A stretch of 50,638 nt of DNA, taken from NCBI RefSeq assembly GCF_002252505.1, contig NZ_NNRL01000160.1, forward strand, positions 1-50,638, in the 5' to 3' direction. Source of the DNA: Brucella grignonensis (lineage in GTDB: Bacteria; Pseudomonadota; Alphaproteobacteria; Rhizobiales; Rhizobiaceae). The notes under the pieces were generated by a model. That model searched no databases. It was not told where the DNA came from and was given only the letters and a program-made list of their open reading frames with translations. The translations under genes were made by a program, and so were the position numbers. Shown one piece after another: positions 30,018 to 39,742 of this stretch (positions within the stretch are counted from its first letter, which is position 1; every line of letters begins with the position of its first letter).

Positions 30018-30122
30018 ATGTTTGAATATCTCGCTTATCTGAAAACCATTGACCTGATTGTGCTTGGCTTTATCGCCTTTCTGGTCTGCTGGAATATCGT
30101 CGAATACAATCTGCGCCGCTGA
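30018..30122 (+). CDS. 34-residue single-pass membrane microprotein
   Basis: The ATG at 30018 follows a perfect AAGGAG ribosome site seven bases upstream. The product is MFEYLAYLKTIDLIVLG, then FIAFLVCWNIVEYNLRR. Residues about 11-28 form one hydrophobic helix and the C-terminus is basic, the layout of a small inner-membrane protein with the basic end inside. No family recognised. It has its own stop (TGA) and sits alone between the FemAB-like gene and a repeat. The strong ribosome site and the clean membrane-helix pattern are the main support for reality. Confidence 0.6.
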   Translation: MFEYLAYLKTIDLIVLGFIAFLVCWNIVEYNLRR

Positions 30123-30175
30123 GGCAAGAGCAGTATTCCGATTGATCGACTGATATCCGCACTCGGAGATCAGGT

Positions 30176-30270
30176 TTAAAGCATCACCAGCAAAAGCGCG
30201 AAGCTGTTTTGCGTTGGATGATGTGTAGAAACGAAAACATAGAGCCGTTCTATCTTGAGTCGAGCTGCTC
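30176..30270. repeat. Interspersed intergenic repeat, copy F
   Basis: It contains AGCAAAAGCGCGAAGCTG, TTTTGCGTTGGATGATGTG and a later AGAGC...GCTCT pair. Divergent from copies A and B but the same arrangement. Confidence 0.6.
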
Positions 30271-30283
30271 TGATGAACGTTTT

Positions 30284-30389
30284 GAACCCTATACCAAAGT
30301 TCATTGAATGAAACTCATTGGACTTTGGTTAAGCCTGAATGGCGCTTAAACTTTATCAAGGCGTGATGCGTTAGCATCTTGACGCCTTG
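30284..30389. repeat. Two adjacent palindromes
   Basis: ACCAAAGT pairs with ACTTTGGT around 30293-30329. A second hairpin has CAAGGCGT-GATGC (30357-30369), a GTTA loop, then GCATC and ACGCCTTG (30382-30389) with a 3-base bulge. I see no gene in 30271-30714. The stems look like mobile palindromic units rather than a terminator, since no T tract follows. Confidence 0.5.
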
Positions 30390-30714
30390 GCATTAGAGAT
30401 GCGTGCGCGGGCCCTTTACTAGAATCATAATATTATTGATCCCGGTTTCACTCGACTTAAATTGTGTCTACAACATCTTGCTTTGTACGCCCAAGAGGGC
30501 ACACGGCGCTCTAAGCAATTTTGAAAAGCTCTTTTGGACAGGTGATTTGAGCGCTTTGTTCAAGCCATATCGTCTGTGTCTCTGACTTCGCGGTTTAACT
30601 TGAAAGTATAATCGGTCAAGCCGCTTGAGGGCGATTGACCTTGTTTCGTTTAGTCGGTATATCCCTCCCCGCTGTCCGTTTTTGGACCATATCAGACTGC
30701 TTTGGCAGTCATGT

Positions 30715-30799
30715 GCGGGTGTGGTGGAACTGGTAGACGCGCCGGACTCAAAATCCGGTTCCGAAAGGAGTGTCGGTTCGATTCCGACCACCCGCACCA
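30715..30799 (+). tRNA. tRNA-Leu (anticodon CAA)
   Basis: An 85-base class II tRNA with encoded CCA. The acceptor GCGGGTG (30715-30721) pairs with CACCCGC. The anticodon stem CCGGA/TCCGG encloses CTCAAAA with anticodon CAA at 30749-30751. A long variable arm is present, and the T arm contains GGTTCGATTCC. The 3' end is the proposed insertion site of the selenocysteine island. Confidence 0.97.
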
Positions 30800-30803
30800 T
30801 TTA
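30788..30803 (+). other. Putative attL: tRNA-Leu 3' end, island left boundary
   Basis: CCACCCGCACCATTTA spans the last 12 bases of the tRNA and 4 bases beyond. It recurs with one change (CCACTCGCACCATTTA) at 44536-44551 in the same orientation. Direct repeats of a tRNA 3' end are the usual trace of integrase-mediated insertion. Confidence 0.6.
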
Positions 30804-30908
30804 AATTGAAATTTATATAAATATATCAACTCCTTAGGCGACGTCCAAAAATCGTCACCCACCATACGATCCATCTTTTGTCTGTTCGTAAAGCGCAATC
30901 ACATTGGA

Positions 30909-31030
30909 TCACAGAGTTTTACGAACCGTATTTTGAGAAACATGAAGCTCTTTGGTGATCTTCTTTACCGGCCTGCCTTGAACCTGCCTTGAACATGGAA
31001 GGCGCGCCGGACACGAGCAATCGTATCCAC
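30909..31030 (-). pseudogene. Remnant of an IS21-family istA transposase N-terminus
   Basis: On the minus strand the translation starts VDTIARVRRAFHVQG and, after a frame change, continues RPVKKITKELHVSQNTVRKTL before a stop. This is the helix-turn-helix start of IS21-type IstA proteins. The frame is broken by an 11-base tandem duplication, CCTGCCTTGAA twice at 30972-30993 on the plus strand; removing one copy restores a single frame. Nothing of the catalytic domain or istB follows. It is a relic inside the left end of the proposed island. Confidence 0.65.
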
Positions 31031-31225
31031 TCCTTTCAACTCACCACTTCATCCGCTGACTAAAAAGCCAGATCCTCGAATGAAATCTAACGGGGGCAAA
31101 ACTGCATAAGTATTCGCCCGCTGATTGGGGCAATATTCCATGCCTAAACGCACACTTATAGCCTCATGGCGGTGATTTTCAGAGGAGAAAGGCTCAAACA
31201 GCAAGCGAGCTGTTATGATGCGCCT

Positions 31226-31318
31226 TAGAGCACAGTGCGTCCGTAGGGACGTACAAAGGACGCTCTAAACTATCGAATCCACACATCGTGATTTCTGAAA
31301 ATCGATTCCGATTTTCAG
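31226..31318. repeat. Palindromic sequences downstream of selD
   Basis: TTAGAG...CTCTAA flanks nested CGTCC/GGACG hairpins at about 31226-31268. At 31295-31318 there is a perfect 10-pair hairpin CTGAAAATCG-ATTC-CGATTTTCAG. The latter lies 20 bases past the selD stop and may help end its transcript, but lacks a T tract. The stretch 31052-31225 shows no recognisable gene. Confidence 0.5.
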
Positions 31319-31337
31319 GCCGATGCTGTAGCAATTT

Positions 31338-32390
31338 TCATCCTGCCACCGTCACACGGCCCTCATCATCCGTCACCTTTCCGATGATACTGGCCGATGG
31401 ATAACCGGCGGCACGGATGCTGTTTAGAAGCCTTTCGGCTTCCTCTGGTGCGCAGGATACGAGAAGCCCACCGGATGTCTGCGGATCGGTCAGCAATTGC
31501 TGTTTCCAGAGCGGATAATCGTCCGGCAGCTGCACATCATGTTCATAGCTTGCCCAGTTGCGGGTGGAGGCTCCGGTCACGAAACCGCCTTGCGTCAACT
31601 GTTCGGCCTGCTTGAGAAACGGCAGCGCAGCATAATCAAGGGCAATTCCGGCATTTGAACCGCGCGCCATTTCAAGCGCATGGCCAAGAATGCCAAAGCC
31701 GGTGACGTCGGTGACTGCATGGACGGCACTATCCTCGCCTAGCTCGGCGCCAACCCGGTTCAGCAAGGTGACGGACGCCATCATTTCATCGTAACCGGCA
31801 CTGTCGAGTTCCTGCTTCTTGAAGGCCGCGGAATAAATACCGACGCCGATTGCCTTGGTCAGGATCAAGGTGTCGCCCGGACGCGCGCCGCTATTCTTGC
31901 GCAGGCTGGAAAGCTTGCAAGTGCCGATAACGGCCAATCCGTAGATCGGCTCCGGCGCGTCGATGGAATGTCCGCCCGCGACCGGAATGCCAGCTTCAGC
32001 GCAGATGCTGGAGCCGCCTTTCAGAATTTCGCGGATCATTTCGGCGGGCATCTTGTTCACCGGCATACCGAGGATCGCCAGCGCCATGATCGGCGTTCCA
32101 CCCATGGCATAAACGTCGGATATCGCGTTGGTGGCTGCGATGCGTCCGAAATCGAACGGATCGTCCACCATCGGCATGAAGAAATCCGTGGTGGCGATCA
32201 CGCAGTTTTCGTCATCCAGTTGCCAGACAGCGGCGTCGTCGCCGGTTTCCGTTCCGACGAGAAGTTGGCTGAAAGGCTGCATGGTCGGTTGGTCAGCCAG
32301 CAGATCCTGCAGCACGGCGGGAGCCAGTTTGCAGCCGCAACCGCCGCCATGGGCAAGTGTGCTGAGACGAATAGGCGATGCGATATCCAT
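31338..32390 (-). CDS. selD: Selenide, water dikinase (selenophosphate synthase)
   Basis: A 350-residue enzyme that makes selenophosphate from selenide and ATP, the selenium donor for Sec-tRNA synthesis by SelA. The N-terminal glycine-rich loop HGGGCGCK carries the catalytic Cys18 and Lys21; this is the cysteine form, not a selenoprotein. Metal-binding regions follow: [43 protein letters not shown] in parts, and [16 protein letters not shown]. The frame extends to 32462, but 32390 (MDIASP) has GAGGA upstream and gives normal length. It lies 14 bases after the transglutaminase-like gene on the same strand, divergent from fdoG. Confidence 0.95.
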   Translation of the reverse strand: MDIASPIRLSTLAHGGGCGCKLAPAVLQDLLADQPTMQPFSQLLVGTETGDDAAVWQLDDENCVIATTDFFMPMVDDPFDFGRIAATNAISDVYAMGGTPIMALAILGMPVNKMPAEMIREILKGGSSICAEAGIPVAGGHSIDAPEPIYGLAVIGTCKLSSLRKNSGARPGDTLILTKAIGVGIYSAAFKKQELDSAGYDEMMASVTLLNRVGAELGEDSAVHAVTDVTGFGILGHALEMARGSNAGIALDYAALPFLKQAEQLTQGGFVTGASTRNWASYEHDVQLPDDYPLWKQQLLTDPQTSGGLLVSCAPEEAERLLNSIRAAGYPSASIIGKVTDDEGRVTVAG

Positions 32391-32404
32391 GATGTCCTCG
32401 GAAT

Positions 32405-33505
32405 TTATATTGTTATTTCGCGTGCGGTCATCGCGTAGCGGAACGCATCCGCATCGAGACAATCCAGCTGGGCGCTGGCGACTTCGGCCTGCGGGTACAT
32501 CAGGAAGCCGAGTTCCGGTCCATGAGCAGAAGGCAAGGCGATATCGCTGCCATCATTGAAAGCGATCCAGTTGCCCTCCCATGAACCGAAAAGCTTTTGC
32601 CGCACGGCTGCGACACGCGGATCGTCGGCGGTCAGCCCGTCCTTTTCCTCTTCCAGCATCACCTTGCGCACATCTGCCGGATCGGTTGCCACCCAGCCAA
32701 TGCCGTCGAGATAGATTTCGGCACGGCAATGCTGGGCCTTGGTGATGACTTCGTTCTTCGCGCCAAGGCTTTTGTAGCCAAAGGCGGAAGGTGCAACGCG
32801 CACGCCGTAGAGGTCGCGGGCCGGAATTCCCGCTGCCCTGACCAGAGCCACGAACAGCGGATTGATGTCGGCGCATTTGCCGCCAAGATCGCCGCTGTCG
32901 AGCATGGCGACGATATTGCCGTCGCCGCAACCGCGTGTGGAGGCACGGCGATAGGTGTTGGCGACGACCCAGTCATAGATGAGGCACGCCTTTTCCTGAT
33001 CGGTGACGGCACCTGCGACGATCTTGTCCGAGGTTTGTTTGACGATGCCATCGACGGGCGCAAGGCGTGTCCCGGCCAGATAGCGTTCGCGTTCGGTGCG
33101 GGTCAGCGGCACGGCTTTTGCCGAAGGATCGAGGCTGCTTGCACGGTCGCGGGTGGAGATGAGGCTGATGACTTCGGCTTGCGGTTTTGCTTCGTTTGCG
33201 TCCCATTCGAGATAAAGCAGCCCGGTGCCGCTGGCCGGATCGCGATCGAGCCGCGCGACCTTGGCGTTTGTCGTCCAGCGATTGCCTTCGGGACGGTTCC
33301 AGTCATTGCCATTGAACCCGGCCATCGGAACCCAGACGCGGACGGCTTCTCCCGAAGCTGCAGGCGTGATGCTGGTGGTAATCTCGAAGCTGCGCCAGCC
33401 CGACGGTTGCGGTGCGAATGTGTTACCGGCCGCAGATGCAAAATTCGGCAGCATGCTGAAAGCGGCGCAAGCCGCACCGGATTTAAGAACTTCCCGACGG
33501 TTCAT
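32405..33505 (-). CDS. Tat-exported transglutaminase-like protein
   Basis: A 366-residue precursor. It starts [20 protein letters not shown], a twin-arginine signal with RRxxLK followed by a moderate hydrophobic stretch and an ASAAG cleavage region. The transglutaminase-like core has the nucleophile Cys in [23 protein letters not shown], then His in [21 protein letters not shown]. Family members act as cysteine proteases or as inactive binding folds; the substrate is unknown. An ATG-rich upstream extension is open to 33712, but 33505 has AAGGGG and matches the signal. Linked to selD in one unit. Whether it serves the formate dehydrogenase, itself Tat-exported, is only suggested by position. 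Confidence 0.85.
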   Translation of the reverse strand: MNRREVLKSGAACAAFSMLPNFASAAGNTFAPQPSGWRSFEITTSITPAASGEAVRVWVPMAGFNGNDWNRPEGNRWTTNAKVARLDRDPASGTGLLYLEWDANEAKPQAEVISLISTRDRASSLDPSAKAVPLTRTERERYLAGTRLAPVDGIVKQTSDKIVAGAVTDQEKACLIYDWVVANTYRRASTRGCGDGNIVAMLDSGDLGGKCADINPLFVALVRAAGIPARDLYGVRVAPSAFGYKSLGAKNEVITKAQHCRAEIYLDGIGWVATDPADVRKVMLEEEKDGLTADDPRVAAVRQKLFGSWEGNWIAFNDGSDIALPSAHGPELGFLMYPQAEVASAQLDCLDADAFRYAMTAREITI

Positions 33506-33760
33506 GACGATCCCCTTTTTGCTTTGAATTGTTCTTGTTGCGATTGCGCGAGAAAAATCGTTCCCCCACCTTCGGTCCGGAAAGCGGTAGGCATGCAGCG
33601 ATTGCAGGAAATCTGGATGCAGCTTTGCTCGATTGGAAAGAGCCTGAGCTGAGGGCCGCACAACACCGTCGCACCGGGTCAAAGAAGCCGACACGAGGCA
33701 AGAGCCGCTCAAAATTCAGGCCCCGAAACTCGGGAGCAACAAAAGAAGCCACGGCGTCAG

Positions 33761-33942
33761 TCTGACGTTTTTACACAGAAACGTCAATCAGCCGGGATGT
33801 TTTCAAGTCATTCCTTTGATGAGGCTCATGTATTAATACATGACTATAAAGGTCATATTATTAATACATGCACCTTATTGTTAATTTTTTTAGCCTGCTG
33901 TTTGGTTGACAACTTGGTTTTATTGCGGTGAACTGACGTCAG
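33761..33942. promoter_or_regulatory. Divergent control region between the transglutaminase gene and fdoG
   Basis: Within the 504-base gap four symmetric sites stand out. TGACGTTT (33763-33770) and AAACGTCA (33779-33786) form an inverted repeat. CATGTATTAATACATG (33828-33843) is a perfect 16-base palindrome. TATTAATACATG recurs at 33860-33871, 28 bases after its first copy, with ATGAC...GTCAT between. CTGACGTCAG (33933-33942) is a perfect palindrome. A TTGACA box lies at 33906-33911 without a good -10, as in activator-dependent promoters. The regulator is unknown. Confidence 0.5.
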
Positions 33943-34009
33943 GCAAGTCCAATTTAAAGAAGAGTATGCTTCGGCATTTTTCTTCTGATGATCAGGGAGG
34001 TGCAGCGCA

Positions 34010-37000
34010 ATGAATGTGGAGCTCTCACGCCGCCAGTTTCTGGGCGGAACGGGGGCGGTAGTGGCGGCTTCGACGCTTGGGTCCTTTGGTTTCGGTGCAG
34101 TGGAAAGCGCCTATGCCGAATCCATTCGCCCCTTCAAGCTGACCAACACGACCGAAACCCGAAACACCTGCCCTTACTGCTCGGTCGCCTGCGGCGTTAT
34201 TCTTTATTCCAAGGGTGACGTCAGGAAAGGCGAAAAGGCCGAGCTGATCCACGTCGAAGGCGACACGGATCACCCGACCAATCGCGGTACGCTTTGCCCG
34301 AAGGGCGCGGCACTGAAGGATTTCGTCAAGGCGAAGACCCGCCTGCAATTTCCGCAGATGCGTGAACCGGGTTCGTCCGAGTTCAAGCAGATTTCATGGG
34401 AGGATGCGCTCGATCGCATCGCGCGGCATCTGAAAGACGACCGCGACGCCAACTTCATCGCGAAGAACGCGGCGGGCACAACGGTCAACCGCTGGACCTC
34501 GACAGGCTTCCTCGCGGCTTCGGCAACCACCAATGAAACGGCATTTCTCACCTACAAGGTGGTGCGCAGCACAGGCATAGTTGCATTCGATAACCAGGCA
34601 CGCGTCTGACACGGCCCGACGGTGGCGAGTCTCGCCCCAACATTTGGCCGCGGAGCAATGACCAACTCCTGGACCGATATCAAGAATACCGATCTCGTCG
34701 TCGTCATGGGCGGCAATGCTGCGGAAGCGCATCCTTGCGGCTTCAAATGGGTGACGGAGGCCAAGGCCAACCGTGGTGCCCGGCTGATCGTCGTCGATCC
34801 GCGTTTCACACGCACGGCGGCGGTGGCCGATTATTATTCCCCGATCCGCCAAGGTACGGATATCGCCTTCCTGCTCGGCGTCATCAACTATTGTATGCAA
34901 AATGACAAGGTGCAGTGGGATTATGTGAAGCATTTCACCAATGCCAGCTACATCATCAAGGATGGCTTCGAATACAAGGACGGGCTGTTTACCGGCTATG
35001 ATGAGGAAAAGCGGGATTATGACCGCTCGAGCTGGGATTATGTGATCGGCGATGACGGCTATGCGGTTGTCGATGACACGTTGCAGAACCTGCGCTGCGT
35101 CTGGAATCTCCTGAAGCAGCATGTTTCGATCTTCACGCCGGAAATGGTGGAACGCATCTGTGGCACGCCGAAGGAGAAATTCCTGAAAGTGGCCGAGATG
35201 ATGTCCGAATGCTCGGCGCCCGACAAGACGATGACGTCGATGTATGCGCTCGGCTGGACGCAGCATTCCAAGGGGTCGCAGAATATTCGCTGCATGGCGA
35301 TGCTGCAGCTTATCCTCGGCAATATCGGCGTGCGTGGCGGCGGCATGAATGCGCTGCGCGGTCACTCCAACATTCAGGGGCTGACCGATATCGGTCTGAT
35401 GTCCAATCTTCTGCCGGGCTATATGAATATCCCGGTTGAAAAGGAAACCGATCTCGAAATCTATATGTCGACACGCGGTTTCAAGCCGCTGCGCCCGAAC
35501 CAGACGAGCTACTGGCAGAACTATCGCAAGTTCTTTGTCAGTTTCCAGAAGGCGATGTGGGGCAGTGCCGCGACCGTCGAAAACGACTTCGTCTATGACT
35601 GGCTGCCGAAGCTGGACGTGCCGAATTACGACATGCTTCGTATCTTCGACATGATGTATGAAGGCAAGGTCAACGGCTATGTCTGTCAGGGCTTCAATCC
35701 GCTGATGGCGGTGCCGAACCGCAAGAAGCTGACCGATGCTTTGTCGAAGCTGAAATTCCTCGTGACGATGGACCCGCTGGAAACGGAAACCTCTCGTTTC
35801 TGGGAAAACCACGGTGAATTCAACGATGTGGACTCGGCTTCCATTCAGACGGAAGTGTTCCAGCTGCCCTCCACCTGCTTTGCAGAGGATGAGGGTTCGC
35901 TCACCAATTCCGGACGCTGGCTGCAATGGCACTGGCCTGGTGCTACGCCGCCCGGCGACGCGAAGACCGACAACTGGATCATGGCGCAGATATATCTGCG
36001 GCTGAAGGAGCTTTATCGTAAGGAAGGCGGTGCTTTCCCCGATCCGATCCTCAATCTCGTGTGGGATTACGAGGATGAGGGCGAACCGACGGCTGAAGAA
36101 CTGGCCAAGGAACTGAATGGTCGTGCGATTGGCACGGTGACCGATCCAACCGATCCGACCAAGGTGGTTGCGGAGGCTGGCAAACTTCTGTCCGGCTTTG
36201 CGGCATTGCGCGACGACGGTTCGACGGCATCAGGCTGCTGGATTTATTCCGGCTGCTTCACCGAGGCTGGCAACAATATGGCTCGCCGCGACAACCATGA
36301 TCCGGACGAGACAGGCGCCTATCTCAACTGGTCTTGGTCGTGGCCTGCAAACCGTCGCATTCTCTATAACCGCGCCTCCGCCGACCTCAACGGCAAGCCG
36401 TGGGACCCGAGCCGCAAGCTCATCGAATGGGATGGTTCGAAATGGACGGGCTATGACGTGCCGGACATCGCGCCGACCGCCAAGCCGAACGAGGTCGGTC
36501 CGTTCATCATGAATGCGGAAGGCTCCTCGCGCCTGTTCAGCCGCGGCATGATGCGTGACGGTCCGTTCCCGGCCCATTACGAGCCGTTTGAATCGCCTGT
36601 CGCCAATGTGATCGCGCCGAAGGTTCGGGGCAATCCGGTGGCACGCGTCTTCAACGACGACTTCAAGCAGTTCGCGGAAACGGCCTCGGAGGAATTCCCC
36701 TATGCGGCGACTTCCTACCGCCTGACCGAGCATTTCCACTACTGGACGAAGCACGTCACGGTGAATGCCGTTCTGCAGCCGGAATTCTTCGTGGAAATCT
36801 CGGAAGAGCTGGCGAAGGAAAAGGGCATCGCCAAGGGTGACTGGGTGCGGGTGTGGTCGAAGCGCGGCTCGGTCAAGGCCAAGGCCGTGGTGACCAAGCG
36901 CATCAAGCCGCTCATCTGCGACGGCAAGACGGTGCATGTGGTCGGCATCCCGCTCCATTGGGGCTTCATGGGGGCTGCCCGCAAGGGCTTCGGCCCGAAT

Positions 37001-37096
37001 TCGCTGACGCCTTTCGTCGGCGACGCGAACATCGAAACGCCGGAGTTCAAGGCGTTTCTGGTCAATATCGAGCGCTCAAGCGCGCCTGTAGCTTAG
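34010..37096 (+). CDS. fdoG: Selenocysteine formate dehydrogenase alpha subunit (FdoG/FdnG type)
   Basis: One gene of 1029 codons read through an in-frame TGA at 34607-34609 (codon 200), giving a 1028-residue selenoprotein. The context NQARV-Sec-HGPTVASLAPTFGRGAMTNSW is the active site of FdnG/FdoG, where Sec ligates molybdenum (or tungsten) of the bis-MGD cofactor. The Tat signal is SRRQFLGG at residues 6-13. A [4Fe-4S] cluster is bound by Cys54, Cys57, Cys61 and Cys96. It oxidises formate to CO2 in the periplasm and passes electrons to FdoH and FdoI and then to quinone. AGGGAGGT precedes the ATG. Without Sec decoding it would look like a broken gene. fdhD, usually needed for sulfuration of the cofactor, is not in the window. 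Confidence 0.96.
34612..34650 (+). promoter_or_regulatory. Bacterial SECIS element for Sec insertion at fdoG codon 200
   Basis: It starts just after the UGA. The outer stem CGGCC (34612-34616) pairs with GGCCG (34646-34650). The upper hairpin GGCGA (34624-34628) pairs with TCGCC (34632-34636) around a GTC loop, so G and U sit in the apical loop about 20 bases from the UGA, as SelB binding requires. The sequence following UGA (CACGGCCC) equals that of Escherichia coli fdhF as I recall it. Confidence 0.85.
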
Positions 37097-37108
37097 GAGG
37101 GACTAGAG

Positions 37109-38050
37109 ATGTTTCCACCCGTTCCCAATCCTAGCGTCCAGCCGCAACAGCCGCGTTTCGGTGACAAGGACCTGATCAGGCGGTCGGCGTCGAATGTGAC
37201 GCCGCCTGCCGAGCGCCAGACCGAGGTGGCGAAGCTCATCGACGTGTCGAAATGCATCGGCTGCAAGGCCTGCCAGTCGGCCTGCGCCGAATGGAACGAC
37301 ACGCATGAGGAGGTTGGTATCAATGTGGGTGTCTATGACAATCCGCACGATCTGACGCCGAACACCTTCACCTTGATGCGCTTTACCGAGTGGGACAATC
37401 CCGACACCGGCAATCTGGAGTGGCTGATCCGCAAGGACGGCTGCATGCATTGCGAAGACCCCGGCTGCCTCAAGGCATGTCCGGCGCCAGGCGCAATCGT
37501 GCAATATTCCAACGGTATCGTCGATTTCATCCACGATAACTGCATCGGCTGCGGCTATTGCATCAAGGGGTGCCCGTTCAACATTCCGCGTGTTTCGGAA
37601 GTAACCCACAAGGCTTATAAGTGCACGCTCTGCTCCGACCGCATTGCGGTGGGACAGGGACCGGCCTGTGCCAAGGCCTGCCCGACACAGGCCATCGTCT
37701 ATGGTACCAAGGACGAGATGAAGGAATGGGCCGATGGCCGCATCAAGGATCTGAAATCGCGCGGCTTCGAAAATGCCGGGCTCTACGATCCGCCGGGCGT
37801 TGGCGGCACGCATGTCATGTATGTGCTGCAACACGCCGATAAGCCGGAAATCTACGCCAACCTGCCGAACAATCCGCGCATCAGCCCGGTTGTCGAAGCG
37901 TGGAAGGGTGTGTCCAAATATGCAGGCATGGCCGCAATGGGGCTGGCTGCGGCAGCAGGTCTGCTGCATTATATCTTCAAGGGTCCGAACGTCGTGACAG
38001 AGCATGACGAGGAACAGGCCGAAAAGCTCACGGGAGAGAAAAGCTCATGA
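37109..38050 (+). CDS. fdoH: Formate dehydrogenase iron-sulfur beta subunit
   Basis: A 313-residue electron-transfer subunit with four ferredoxin-type cysteine groups that bind four [4Fe-4S] clusters: [37 protein letters not shown], and CTLCSDRI with PACAKACP. A single C-terminal hydrophobic helix (about residues 272-290) anchors it in the membrane, and the protein is likely exported together with FdoG on the FdoG Tat signal. GGAGGG lies upstream of the ATG, 12 bases after the fdoG stop. It overlaps fdoI by four bases (ATGA). Confidence 0.96.
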   Translation: MFPPVPNPSVQPQQPRFGDKDLIRRSASNVTPPAERQTEVAKLIDVSKCIGCKACQSACAEWNDTHEEVGINVGVYDNPHDLTPNTFTLMRFTEWDNPDTGNLEWLIRKDGCMHCEDPGCLKACPAPGAIVQYSNGIVDFIHDNCIGCGYCIKGCPFNIPRVSEVTHKAYKCTLCSDRIAVGQGPACAKACPTQAIVYGTKDEMKEWADGRIKDLKSRGFENAGLYDPPGVGGTHVMYVLQHADKPEIYANLPNNPRISPVVEAWKGVSKYAGMAAMGLAAAAGLLHYIFKGPNVVTEHDEEQAEKLTGEKSS

Positions 38051-38754
38051 GCAAGACCGACTTTGACGATGTTGAACGCGGTGACGGGATAGAACTCGGT
38101 AAGCCCGTCAAGGTGCATCGCTATTCCGGTGGCGCACGCATCAATCACTGGATCACCGCCATCAGCCTCGTGCTGCTGGCCCTGTCCGGCCTTGCGATGT
38201 TCCACCCATCGCTGTTTTTCCTGTCGGGCCTGTTCGGCGGCGGACAATGGACACGCGCCATCCATCCATGGATTGGCGTGGTGCTGTTCTTCAGCTTTCT
38301 GGGGCTTTTCGTGCGTTTCTGGAGCGCCAATCTGTGGAAGCGCGAAGACAGCCAATGGCTCGCACATGCCAATGACGTGATTTCCGGCAATGAGGAAAAG
38401 CTGCCTGAAGTCGGCAAATATAATGCCGGTCAGAAGCTCGTTTTCTGGTCCATGTCCTTGCTGATCATCATCCTGATTGTTTCCGGCGTGATGATCTGGA
38501 ACGAATATTTTGGCTCCTATACCAGCATCAATCAGCAGCGTTGGGCCCTGCTTGTCCATTCCATGGCGGCGGTGGCGGCGATCTGTGTCTGGATTGTGCA
38601 CGTCTATGCCGCGATCTGGGTCAAGGGCACGATCAATGCGATGACACGCGGCACGGTTACCGGTGGCTGGGCTTGGCGACATCACCGCAAGTGGTTGCGC
38701 GAACTGACATCGAAGCAGAAAGTGAAGCAAGGCGGCAGCAAGCCTGCCGCCTGA
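38047..38754 (+). CDS. fdoI: Formate dehydrogenase cytochrome b556 gamma subunit
   Basis: A 235-residue membrane subunit with four predicted helices: about 35-60, 70-95, 130-155 and 170-195. It binds b-type haems through histidines such as those in [16 protein letters not shown] and [22 protein letters not shown] positions. It takes electrons from FdoH and reduces quinone. It starts inside the fdoH stop, so the two are coupled. Confidence 0.94.
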   Translation: MSKTDFDDVERGDGIELGKPVKVHRYSGGARINHWITAISLVLLALSGLAMFHPSLFFLSGLFGGGQWTRAIHPWIGVVLFFSFLGLFVRFWSANLWKREDSQWLAHANDVISGNEEKLPEVGKYNAGQKLVFWSMSLLIIILIVSGVMIWNEYFGSYTSINQQRWALLVHSMAAVAAICVWIVHVYAAIWVKGTINAMTRGTVTGGWAWRHHRKWLRELTSKQKVKQGGSKPAA

Positions 38755-38824
38755 ACTTGCTCGGCGTCATAGAGGGTATAATATTCCGTGGTTTACGTGA
38801 CCCGTTGGGTTCGTGAGGAGTGAC

Positions 38825-39736
38825 ATGGCAGGCAAGAAAGATCTGGTGCCGGACCCGACGGTCATCGGCGAAATATCGGCCCCACCCTTCGTGCAATTGC
38901 CGGACCCCGGCGCGCTTTTTGCCAGAAGAGCAGAGCGTCTGCGTTTTCTGGGTTCGGTCAGCCCGCTGAAACCTTATCTGGAGTTCATTGCCGACCTGAG
39001 CGAGGCACAGTCTGAAATAGCGGCTGGTCTCGGTCCTGTCGCCGCGCGACACGGCGACGACCGGGGACGGGAATTCGGCATGCCAGCGATCGATCGTGCG
39101 GATGCCATATCGGAATCAGCACTCGGGACTGTCTTCGACCGGCTGTTCGAGCATGCCCGCACGATCGCCAAACCGCAAGATGCCGCCGATGCGCTGGAAC
39201 GTGTGGCGAACAGCGATGCGGGTGCACGTTGCCGAATGATCGAGGCAGTTTTCGCCGGTATTCTGCCGCCGGAAGCAATTGCTGAACATATCTATGTCTG
39301 GGCAGGCTTGCAGCTCCATTTCACGCGGCTTGCAGCGGCGCTTGACCCGAAGTCGCTGAAACCCGTTGCCGATGGCGTCTGCCCGACTTGCGGCAGCATT
39401 CCGTCAAGCTCGATGGTCGTGGGCTGGCACGGTGCGCATGGCGCGCGTTTCTGCTCCTGTTCCGTCTGCAACACGCTCTGGCACTATGTCCGGGTCAAAT
39501 GTGTGTGCTGCGGCTCGACAAAGGGTATCGGCTACAAGGAAGTCGAGGAAGGTGGCGGCATTATCAAGGCTGAAACCTGCGATGAATGCCAGCGCTGGGT
39601 CAAGATCATCTATCAGCAGCTATCGGCGGATGCCGATCCTATGACCGACGATATTGCGAGCCTCGGCCTTGATATATTGATGCGCGAGACGCCTTACAGG
39701 CGAGGCGGCTTCTCGCCGCTTCTTGCCGGACTGTGA
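38825..39736 (+). CDS. fdhE: Formate dehydrogenase accessory protein FdhE
   Basis: A 303-residue cytoplasmic assembly factor for respiratory formate dehydrogenase. It acts as a quality-control chaperone on the Tat substrate FdoG before export. The C-terminal half is a rubredoxin-like metal site with several cysteine pairs: CPTCGS, FCSCSVC, CVCCGS and CDEC. The frame opens at 38813, but the ATG at 38825 has GAGGAG just upstream. It ends six bases before selA. Confidence 0.93.
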   Translation: MAGKKDLVPDPTVIGEISAPPFVQLPDPGALFARRAERLRFLGSVSPLKPYLEFIADLSEAQSEIAAGLGPVAARHGDDRGREFGMPAIDRADAISESALGTVFDRLFEHARTIAKPQDAADALERVANSDAGARCRMIEAVFAGILPPEAIAEHIYVWAGLQLHFTRLAAALDPKSLKPVADGVCPTCGSIPSSSMVVGWHGAHGARFCSCSVCNTLWHYVRVKCVCCGSTKGIGYKEVEEGGGIIKAETCDECQRWVKIIYQQLSADADPMTDDIASLGLDILMRETPYRRGGFSPLLAGL

Positions 39737-39742
39737 GGCAGC

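Noticed and set aside
29845..30042. 65-codon open frame on the plus strand
   Set aside because: It runs through AT-rich intergenic sequence with no ribosome site, no motif, and overlaps the better-supported microprotein at 30018 in another frame.
31049..31240. Open minus-strand stretch of about 60 codons near the IS21 relic
   Set aside because: No start codon in a good context, no family resemblance, and its edge is a palindrome; probably chance.
34394..35932. 512-codon open frame on the minus strand
   Set aside because: Antisense to fdoG in a GC-rich coding region; His/Arg-rich composition typical of a shadow frame.
34010..37096. fdoG as a pseudogene split by a nonsense codon
   Set aside because: The TGA is at the known Sec position, a SECIS hairpin follows, and selA, selB, selC and selD are all adjacent and intact.
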